Shown here: piece after piece, positions 26,126 to 33,299 of the stretch
Numbering within the stretch: position 1 is the first letter of the stretch
How the letters are laid out: each line of letters starts with the position of its first letter
From: an uncultured Planctomycetota bacterium
GTDB lineage: Bacteria > Planctomycetota > Planctomycetia > Pirellulales > Thermoguttaceae
Assembly (NCBI GenBank): GCA_902786505.1
Contig: CADACS010000004.1
Span: forward strand, 1-64,000
Reading direction: 5' to 3'
Length of the DNA stretch: 64,000 nt
Program-made: the position numbers and the translations under genes
The notes under the pieces: generated by a model
Databases searched by the model: none
What the model was told of the DNA's origin: nothing
What the model saw: only the letters and a program-made list of their open reading frames with translations

Positions 26126-27718
26126 ATGCCCGCTGTTCAGTTTGAATTCGGAAGACGGCTCGCCGCGGCGTTTGCGGCGCTCGTCCTTTTGTTGTGTCCC
26201 GCGCTCGCTTTCGCGCAGACGGAAGTCCCGGCCGATCCGGAAGCCGGCCGTTACGAAGAGCCAAAGCTCGGCGGGCCAAAGATCTACGTTCTCTCCCTCT
26301 TTGACTTGACCGACCAGGAGCAGAGCAGAGTCTTCTATGAAGACGCGCAAAGGATCGCGTGGGCGTTTTCAGAAATAACTTGTCCCGCCGCTGTGTTGTG
26401 GGACGCCGAGTTTTATAAAAAGGACGAATGGTCTGTCTTACAGGACGGTTCGGAGCCTCAAACGAAGTCGTTAAGCTGGGCCGAACTCGCCGTAAGCCGA
26501 ATGCGGACGGATAACGACGCTTATCAGCCCGACTACAGTATTTTTACAGAAGCGGTCGAGTTCCTGAAGAAAAAGAAAGTGGGAGAAAAAGACGCCCTCT
26601 TTATTTACTGGAGCGGGCACGGATTTTTCCAAAACGGCAAACATTATCTCCAGCAGGCCAACGGCAAAAGCATACCGCGTCAGGAACTGCTCGACGCGGC
26701 CAAAGAATGCGGCGCGCGCCTGACCGTCTTCATCACCGATTCGTGCGCCAGTATCAGGTTTTCCGGCCGCGCCGGTGCCCGGGAACCTCCCGCGTACGCG
26801 CCCTGCGCGCCCGCCGGGCAAGTCCCGCCGCTCTATGAAGAGCTCTTCTTTAATCACCGCGGCGTCCTCGACGTCAATTCCTCTTCCGAAGGCGAACGCG
26901 CCTATTCCTACGATATCAAGGGATTGGAAACTATTGACTCTGACGGAAACCGTTTCATTATGAACGATCCGAGCGGCGGCTGTTTCTCGCTCGCGCTCAC
27001 GGGCGGAACCGTCGGACTTTATCCCTTTCACAGGCAGATGTTAAGTCTTGTCCGCCAATACGATCCTTCTCTGAACGCCGTTGCCGACGACATGACTTAC
27101 GACCTCCCTTTCGGCGCGTTTAAAGTCTTAGGCGGCGAAAGAAAAAGCTGGCGCGAAACGCTCGATTTCGCACAGAAGGCGACTAGTATTGTTTTTCGCA
27201 ATCTGCCTAATTACAGAAACTTACGTCAGCGCGATCAGCATATCGCCATATTCGAACTGCCGACTCGAATTACGGCGACGCCCAAGCCGCTCTTTTCCGC
27301 GACGTTCCCACCCGTCTTTCTGGGCGGCGACGTCGACGATTACGACAGGCTGCCGTGGACCCCTCAGGCGATCTATTATCCCGAAAAGGGCGATCAGATT
27401 CTTGAAATTAACGGAACGCCCGTGAACGGATCCGAACCTCTCCAATTTGATTATGACGGACCGTATCAAGTCGGCGACATAGCGAGCGCTAAGAAGAACC
27501 GCGTTTACGCGCTGATTAAGAGGTCTGCCGACACGGCCGTCTTGAAGCTCAAAGATCATAAAACCGGCAAGAATTACTACTTCCGCACGAAACTGAATCC
27601 CAAAGGGAGCGGAACCCGGTTCGGCCTTTATCCCGAGATCGACGCCGAAGGGAATCTCGTCGCCGGAGCGACCGTACCCGGCTCCCCCGCCACGCGCGGC
27701 CAATTCGCCTGGGAATAA
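26126..27718 (+). CDS. Secreted caspase-like (C14) protein 2
   Basis: A 530-residue tandem paralogue of the preceding gene with the same order: signal peptide (AALVLLLCPALAFAQT), caspase domain with IYWSGHG (His165) and FITDSCAS (Cys207), PDZ-like segment (EKGDQILEINGTPVNG) and identical ending SPATRGQFAWE. His-Cys spacing (42 residues) is the same in both. The frame opens at 26066 inside the previous gene, but ATG 26126 gives a proper signal peptide. The variable regions are the N-terminal linker and the segment after the catalytic Cys. A terminator follows. Confidence 0.85.
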   Translation: MPAVQFEFGRRLAAAFAALVLLLCPALAFAQTEVPADPEAGRYEEPKLGGPKIYVLSLFDLTDQEQSRVFYEDAQRIAWAFSEITCPAAVLWDAEFYKKDEWSVLQDGSEPQTKSLSWAELAVSRMRTDNDAYQPDYSIFTEAVEFLKKKKVGEKDALFIYWSGHGFFQNGKHYLQQANGKSIPRQELLDAAKECGARLTVFITDSCASIRFSGRAGAREPPAYAPCAPAGQVPPLYEELFFNHRGVLDVNSSSEGERAYSYDIKGLETIDSDGNRFIMNDPSGGCFSLALTGGTVGLYPFHRQMLSLVRQYDPSLNAVADDMTYDLPFGAFKVLGGERKSWRETLDFAQKATSIVFRNLPNYRNLRQRDQHIAIFELPTRITATPKPLFSATFPPVFLGGDVDDYDRLPWTPQAIYYPEKGDQILEINGTPVNGSEPLQFDYDGPYQVGDIASAKKNRVYALIKRSADTAVLKLKDHKTGKNYYFRTKLNPKGSGTRFGLYPEIDAEGNLVAGATVPGSPATRGQFAWE

Positions 27719-27769
27719 AACGCAAGCCCCGATCGGGCAAACGTGCGCTCAACAAACCCGCTCGCCGAA

Positions 27770-27812
27770 AGACGCGTCGCGTCGGAATTCCCGTTCGACG
27801 CGTCTTTCTGTT
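27770..27812 (+). terminator. Terminator of the caspase pair
   Basis: A 10-bp stem AGACGCGTCG/CGACGCGTCT (27770-27779, 27796-27805), then a T-rich tail. Confidence 0.8.
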
Positions 27813-28065
27813 TCTAAAAAAAGGGGAGCGGACGACGGGCTCCCTCTTCTGTCTACCGGCGATTCGCGATACTGTTAAAACTCTTTTTTCGCTTAAAACA
27901 AATGTTTTAATTGTGATAAATATATCAAAAGCGCCTTTCTAATATCTCAAAAAATTCATCTACGCCTGCAAAAAGCGCTAATCTTTCCCTACTGAATAGA
28001 CGCGGCGCGTGATAAAATAGAATTATAAATTTTTATATTTTCCCCCCTCCCCCCTGGAGACAATC
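27813..28065 (+). promoter_or_regulatory. AT-rich upstream region of the pseudo-caspase gene
   Basis: About 250 bp that become strongly AT-rich after 27880 and end in a pyrimidine tract (TTTTCCCCCCTCCCCCCTGGAG). GGAG sits properly before the ATG at 28066. Several TATA-like hexamers occur, and no single promoter can be chosen by eye. Confidence 0.4.
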
Positions 28066-30222
28066 ATGACGCATCGTACAGAATTGGCGGCGTTTTCGGC
28101 GGCGTTATGCCTCGCCCTGACGTTTGTCTTTTTCATCTCTCCGGTCGGCGCGCAAGACAGTATGTCGCCTCCGCCAAATCAGATCCCGGAAGCAGGTCAG
28201 TACATAGGCTCTATTCGGCCGGTTTCTTCGGCAGTCAGCGCCAATATCCGGCCCGTCGTAGGCTCAAAAGATATCTTAACCCCCGGCGTGAAACCTCAGG
28301 AAGAGGCGGAAACGCGCGTTTGGGCGGGCGAATATGCCGGGCGGTACCTTCGGGGAACCGACGTCGTCTGGATACTTCTGGAAAACGGCAAAGAATTCCA
28401 GATTCCCTCTAAGAGGTTGACAACAGCCGATAGGGTGTGGCTGAAGTCGAATATTTTCGCCTACTGCCGCAAGCGCGCGCTGATAGTCGGCGTGCCTTAT
28501 GCGCCCAACTACGACGATATGCCCAACGTAGAGTCCGACGTCAATCTTATGTTCAAAGCGCTTCAAAAGCGCGAATTTGAGGAAATCTGTATTCTAACGC
28601 CAAACAGCGGACTCCCGGAATTAGAGCCGACGAAAAAGAATATCGAAGACGCGATCGCCAGAATGATCGACAAATCACACTCGGAAGACGCGATCTTTTT
28701 CTATTTCTCAGGCCCCGGATGCGTAACCGACTCCGAATACTATTTCATTCCGTCCGACGTCGATAAATTCAATATCAAAGAGACGGCGTTCTGTTTCTCC
28801 GATCTCCACAGACGGCTGGAAAAAGTCAGAGTCAACTCGATACTTACGGTCGCGGACGTCAGCCTTCCTTTTTGCACGAATCAGGGCAAACCGCTTGTCA
28901 GACAGAGCGGCGCGCTTTCCCGTTCTGGGGCCGTGAGCAACGTCAGCCACAGACCGAATTTCGTCCCGCCGGAGGGAACGGCGTTCTTTTACGGATGCCA
29001 AGAAGGCGAGTCTCGCAACGAAGACCCGTTGAACCATTGCGGGCTGTTTACGAAAGCGTTCGTCGACGCTTTTCTAGGCAACTTCCCTGACGGTCGGAGT
29101 CGGGAAATCAATTTCAGTTTGATCGTCGGTCACGCGACCAGCACGATAAGCGTCCAGACGGACTATCGGCAAATTCCGCAATTCACCCATGGCAAAGGTT
29201 TTGTCGACCTGTCTTTTGATCCGATCGACGACGGGGAACAGAGCGTTCCCCTTAAAAAACCGGATGAAGCCCCGGCTGAAAAATCGACCTTCATAGCAAA
29301 GGGAGAAACTAAGGAAGACGCAACCGTCAAGCCAGCGTCGTCAACAACGGATCCGGTCATTATAGGACCGGTCCGAGATTTCAAAGCGGTTTCCGTTGGC
29401 GGCGCGGAATACAGGTTCGTCCGGATCCCTGCCGGAACGTTCCATATGACGACTCCTGACAAAGACGTTACGGTTCCGCAGGATTATTGGATGCTCGATA
29501 CGGAAGTCCCCCTTAAATTGTGGCTGGAATTCGCAAAAGAAAAGGGATACAAGGTTCCTTCCTCTCCCGATAATTTTGGATACGACGCCACTCTCAAGCA
29601 ATTTCTCAAATCCGAAAAATTCTCGCCCCAGAACGTCGGTTTTGAGCAAACGGACGATCATCCCGTCGTCGAGGTCGCCCCAGTCGACGCGATAGCGTTC
29701 TGCAGCTGGCTGACCGAGAAAGTGAACGCGGGTTCGGCGCCCGATTCCCCGCAACTCGTTTGCGATCTGCCCGCCGTTTCGCAATGGATTTACGCCTGCC
29801 TAGCGGGCGTGACGACGAAGTACTCCTTCGGCGACGATCCGGCCCTCCTCCCGCAAAAGGCAAATTTCGGCGACGTCAATTTCAAAAACGCGCTAAACGC
29901 CAACACGGTCAAGGCGCTGCACGACGCCGGCTGGCCTTTTTCGGACAGCGACGACGGGTTCGCCTTTACCGCGCCCGTACGTTCATATTCCCCGAACGCG
30001 TGGGGGCTCTACAATATGCACGGCAACGTCTCCGAAATATGCCGCGACGATCTCTCGCCCTCGGCGAAATTCTCGCGCTGCGGCGGAAGTCTGCTCGAAT
30101 CAGAACAGAAATGCGCCGCGGAAACGCGCTTGCCCGTACCTGAAACGCAGCGTGGATTTTACGTTGGATTCCGCGTCGTGCTCACTGAATCTCAGTCGGA
30201 TCCCGACGCTAGATTTCAATAG
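28066..30222 (+). CDS. Pseudo-caspase fused to SUMF1/FGE domain
   Basis: A 718-residue exported protein. Order: signal peptide (LALTFVFFISPVGAQ); SHD1-like segment (residues about 85-130, RVWAGEYAGRY...FQIPSKRLTTADRVWL); caspase fold (ALIVGVPYAPNYDDMP, then SDVNLMFKAL) in which the His motif reads FYFSGPG (Pro217 for His) and the Cys motif reads VADVSLP (Ser266 for Cys); Pro/Lys/Thr linker; SUMF1-type domain from about 445 (YRFVRIPAGTFHM...WGLYNMHGNVSEICRD...GFYVGFRVVL). Loss of both catalytic residues makes it a likely decoy, scaffold or ligand-binding protein working beside the two intact caspases upstream. SHD1-like and FGE domains are typical of planctomycete exported proteins. Confidence 0.8.
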   Translation: MTHRTELAAFSAALCLALTFVFFISPVGAQDSMSPPPNQIPEAGQYIGSIRPVSSAVSANIRPVVGSKDILTPGVKPQEEAETRVWAGEYAGRYLRGTDVVWILLENGKEFQIPSKRLTTADRVWLKSNIFAYCRKRALIVGVPYAPNYDDMPNVESDVNLMFKALQKREFEEICILTPNSGLPELEPTKKNIEDAIARMIDKSHSEDAIFFYFSGPGCVTDSEYYFIPSDVDKFNIKETAFCFSDLHRRLEKVRVNSILTVADVSLPFCTNQGKPLVRQSGALSRSGAVSNVSHRPNFVPPEGTAFFYGCQEGESRNEDPLNHCGLFTKAFVDAFLGNFPDGRSREINFSLIVGHATSTISVQTDYRQIPQFTHGKGFVDLSFDPIDDGEQSVPLKKPDEAPAEKSTFIAKGETKEDATVKPASSTTDPVIIGPVRDFKAVSVGGAEYRFVRIPAGTFHMTTPDKDVTVPQDYWMLDTEVPLKLWLEFAKEKGYKVPSSPDNFGYDATLKQFLKSEKFSPQNVGFEQTDDHPVVEVAPVDAIAFCSWLTEKVNAGSAPDSPQLVCDLPAVSQWIYACLAGVTTKYSFGDDPALLPQKANFGDVNFKNALNANTVKALHDAGWPFSDSDDGFAFTAPVRSYSPNAWGLYNMHGNVSEICRDDLSPSAKFSRCGGSLLESEQKCAAETRLPVPETQRGFYVGFRVVLTESQSDPDARFQ

Positions 30223-30299
30223 CGGCCCTTCCGCGCACACGGGCGCGTTTGCGCGGCTAAGTTCGTGACTTAACGGACAATCCCAGTTCCCGTTCCGCA

Positions 30300-31763
30300 A
30301 TGACAATGACGTCGATTCGAATAAAACCGTTTGTTCTTCTGCTCGTTCTGCTCGCGGCTTTCCCGTTTTTCCCGGGCTCCGCCGCGGGCCAGGACGACGG
30401 ATCCGGTTTGCCGTACGGTTCGGACTGGTACAGATGGGGCGACGACCCGCGCCCGCTTGTTGAAGCGGACGACCCCTCTTCTGAGGCCGAGCACGGCGAA
30501 ACGCCTCAAGATCCTCAAGAGGATAGCGACACGCCTAAAAAGGGCGGCGAAACTACCCAAGATCCTCAAGAGAGCGGCGAAACGCCTCAAGAGGGCGGCG
30601 AGGCTCCTCCGGAGCCGACGACGCAAGCTGCAAAGAAACCGACTCTTGAACCGGACGAGTCAGACGAGCCAGACGATCCCGAGACGTCAGTCTCAGATTC
30701 GCTTCTCTTACTTCTCAAGGCGATTGGCGCCGGTTTTTGCGGGGAATACGGCCTCTCCGTTCAGGCGTGCTGTTTCGCCTGCCCCGCTTTTGCGTTCCTC
30801 GTTCTGTATATCCGGAGTCTTCGCAAAGACCGGAATTTCGAGGGGCAGTTCGACGGCGCGCAGACTCGGGAACAGCGCAAAATCGAGAAGAAGCGTCAGA
30901 AGAAACGCAGGAAACGGACCCTCAAAGACGTCAAGCGCAAGCCCGGCAAAAAAATGAAGCTCTACATTGGCGGGCATAAATACGTTTTCCGATGGTGCCC
31001 CGCGTGCGATCCGCGAGCCGGCGACAAACCGGCGGCGTCGCAAAGGGATCTGGAAGAACGGAGAGCGAACGCGACGCCCGGATTCTGGCTCTTGGAAACG
31101 GTCGTAACGCAGCAGATGTGGCGCGACGTGACGGGCCAGGATTTTTCTCCGTATCCCGCCAGGCGTCAGAGTTACGCGCGGCAGTTTGTCGCCAAGGACT
31201 CGTCTCCGGTTTATTACGTGACCTGGGACGCCTGCATGGAGTTCGTTAAATCTCTCAACGACCTGAAAGACGCGGAACTTTATACACAAAACGCGGTACT
31301 TAAGGATATGGAGTTCCGGCTCCCGTGGGAGGGAGAATGGGAATACGCGTGCCTGACAAACGACGCGGAGGGCTCTTTCGGGCTCCCGTACAGGCGCGGC
31401 CCAAACGACGCCGGCAACGCGCCCGTGACAAAATTCCGCAAGTCGAACGCCTGGAAACTGCGAAATATGTTAGGCAACGTGTGGGAATGGGTCAACGACG
31501 CCGGCGACGAGTATTCCCTGGGTTTCCGCGAAGCGACAAGCGCGGCGTTCTATTCTTATCCGACGGTCTACAGCGCGACGAACCGTCTCGCGCGCGGAGG
31601 AAGCTGGCGAGACGAATCCTTTGGGATCGACCCGCTAATCAGGCGCGAACAGATAAATACGGATTCCTGCGACGATCTGGGGTTCCGCGTCGCGCTGAGC
31701 TGGAAAGAAGATCCCCCCTATTCGGGTTCGAATTGCAACCGAACCGGATACCGATTACAATAG
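30300..31763 (+). CDS. Membrane-anchored SUMF1/FGE-domain protein
   Basis: A 487-residue protein with a signal peptide or first anchor (VLLLVLLAAFPFFPGSAAG), a low-complexity repeat region (residues about 60-110, GGETPQDPQE-type units), a transmembrane segment near 150-170 (CCFACPAFAFLVLYI), a very basic stretch (KIEKKRQKKRRKR) and then the SUMF1 domain (FWLLETVVTQQMW, PWEGEWEYACL, LRNMLGNVWEWVND, LARGGSWRDE, GFRVALSW). By charge, the FGE domain would be cytoplasmic if the N-terminal signal is cleaved and the basic stretch stays inside. No good ribosome site precedes ATG 30300 or 30306. It lies 77 bp after the pseudo-caspase gene. Confidence 0.8.
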   Translation: MTMTSIRIKPFVLLLVLLAAFPFFPGSAAGQDDGSGLPYGSDWYRWGDDPRPLVEADDPSSEAEHGETPQDPQEDSDTPKKGGETTQDPQESGETPQEGGEAPPEPTTQAAKKPTLEPDESDEPDDPETSVSDSLLLLLKAIGAGFCGEYGLSVQACCFACPAFAFLVLYIRSLRKDRNFEGQFDGAQTREQRKIEKKRQKKRRKRTLKDVKRKPGKKMKLYIGGHKYVFRWCPACDPRAGDKPAASQRDLEERRANATPGFWLLETVVTQQMWRDVTGQDFSPYPARRQSYARQFVAKDSSPVYYVTWDACMEFVKSLNDLKDAELYTQNAVLKDMEFRLPWEGEWEYACLTNDAEGSFGLPYRRGPNDAGNAPVTKFRKSNAWKLRNMLGNVWEWVNDAGDEYSLGFREATSAAFYSYPTVYSATNRLARGGSWRDESFGIDPLIRREQINTDSCDDLGFRVALSWKEDPPYSGSNCNRTGYRLQ

Positions 31764-31884
31764 ACGCAAGACGCGGCGTCCGCGCCGCGAACCCAATACA
31801 ACAGCAGGCGAGCAAACGGCGGTCCGAATCCGGCGTTGAATCGCGTTCTTCGCAGTTTCCGGAGAACCGGATAGAAAGAACAGC

Positions 31885-32610
31885 ATGAAAAAGATACTTT
31901 TGATTCTCGTCGTCGTCGCGGCCGCCGTTTACGTCTTCGGCTGGCTTATCCCCGACATGAAGGAACGTAAAGAGCAGGCGCAGTACGCGTCGACCGCGGC
32001 GCAAGGTCAGCCCGACGCCGGCCCGGCAGGCGGACCCGGAGGTCCGGGCGGACCCGGCGGGCCCGGCGGCGGCCCCGGAGGACCCGGCATGGGCATGCGG
32101 CGCGGCAATCCGATGGACGCGCTCAAAAACGAAGAGGGACAGATCGTCATTGCGAAGGTCGACGAATCGGATATGCCCGAAGAGCGGAAAGCGGAAATGA
32201 AAGAATCCCTGACCGCGTGCGACGCCGACGGCGACGGACTGCTCAACGAAGAGGAACAGCAGGCGTACGGAGAAAAGCGCCGCGCCGATATGATGAACCG
32301 AATGTTCGACTCGCTCAAAGACGACGAGGGGAAATACGACCTCGCGAAGCTCGAAGAGGCGCGCATGTTCCCGCCCGCTAAGGAAGCGGCGAGAAACGCC
32401 GACGCCGACGGCGACGGATTCCTCAACGAAGAGGAACTGCAGGCGGCCAAAGACGCCGTCGCGGAACAGATGGCGCAAGGCCCCGGCGGTCCGGGCGGAC
32501 CCGGCGGACCCGGTATGCGCGGTCCCGGAGGACCCGGAGGTCCGGGCGGCCCGGGAGGTCCCGGCAGACCCGGCCCCGGCGGACCGGAAGGCCCCGCCCC
32601 GCAGGAATAA
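31885..32610 (+). CDS. Membrane-anchored EF-hand, Gly-Gly-Pro-rich protein
   Basis: A 241-residue protein with an N-terminal membrane segment (LLILVVVAAAVYVFGWLI), a collagen-like GGPGGP run near 45-70, two EF-hand loops with complete calcium ligands (DADGDGLLNEEE near 112 and DADGDGFLNEEE near 173), and a second GGP-rich tail. It is predicted to bind calcium outside the membrane. It is the last gene before a strong terminator and may be co-transcribed with the FGE protein upstream (121-bp gap). Confidence 0.8.
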   Translation: MKKILLILVVVAAAVYVFGWLIPDMKERKEQAQYASTAAQGQPDAGPAGGPGGPGGPGGPGGGPGGPGMGMRRGNPMDALKNEEGQIVIAKVDESDMPEERKAEMKESLTACDADGDGLLNEEEQQAYGEKRRADMMNRMFDSLKDDEGKYDLAKLEEARMFPPAKEAARNADADGDGFLNEEELQAAKDAVAEQMAQGPGGPGGPGGPGMRGPGGPGGPGGPGGPGRPGPGGPEGPAPQE

Positions 32611-32644
32611 CCCCTGATTACGGCTTCGCGCCAATAGCGAACGC

Positions 32645-32684
32645 GGCGCCGCGTCGAATCCCAATCGACGCGGCGCCTTTTTTT
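32645..32684 (+). terminator. Strong terminator after the EF-hand gene
   Basis: A 13-bp perfect stem GGCGCCGCGTCGA/TCGACGCGGCGCC (32645-32657, 32665-32677) followed by seven Ts. Confidence 0.95.
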
Positions 32685-32710
32685 CGCTCCGCCGCCGGCC
32701 AAGTCCAAAA

Positions 32711-32745
32711 AAAAGGAGCGCGCCGCAGATAAGCCTGCGGCGCGC
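32711..32745 (-). terminator. Minus-strand terminator-like hairpin
   Basis: An 11-bp perfect stem GCGCGCCGCAG/CTGCGGCGCGC (32718-32728, 32735-32745). On the minus strand it is followed by a T-run. Confidence 0.6.
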
Positions 32746-33200
32746 CCCCAAGTTTCATATGCGTTAACCGACTCTCAAAGAGTTCTCAGTTTCTCCCAAG
32801 CGGAAAAAGACCCGAGCCGCGGTCGGCAGACGACGGCCGCAAAAAATGGGTTAACCAATGAAAACGGTTGCAGAATCGGAGAGGACCCCGATTATAGGAT
32901 TTCGAAGCGGAACTTCGAAAGGTACGGCGCAAATTCACGCGAAAAACGCGCGGATAAGAACCGCACATGCGCACACGCCACGGGGCAAACGGCATAACGC
33001 GCCGGCCGTCCCGCGCGGAGAAGGATCTCAAAATGGGCTCGTCGCGCCCAAGGCGGGGAGACCCCTCTAATGCTCAAGACAATTGTTTTCCAAGAATGTA
33101 ACGCAAAAAATAAAAATTTTTATAAGAAAATTTTATTTTTTGACTTAAGCGGACTAATTTTTTACAAGTCTTAGGGCGTCATAGATTTTTAAAATACACA
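32746..33200. other. Gap between convergent units, no array
   Basis: About 450 bp 3' of the Cas13d-like gene. I looked for 36-nt direct repeats with regular spacers and found none. The last part (33080-33200) is AT-rich. Confidence 0.6.
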
Positions 33201-33263
33201 AAAAAAGAAGATAGAGAACGCCGGAGGACTCAAACCGCCGGCGCGGCGCTCCCGGCGTTCTCT
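33201..33263 (-). terminator. Terminator of the Cas13d-like gene
   Basis: A 12-bp perfect stem AGAGAACGCCGG/CCGGCGTTCTCT (33213-33224, 33252-33263) around a GC-rich loop. On the minus strand it is followed by a T-rich tract (A-run 33201-33206 on plus). Confidence 0.8.
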
Positions 33264-33299
33264 ACCCGCAAAACCGTTACAACCGCCATAAGCCGCAAA

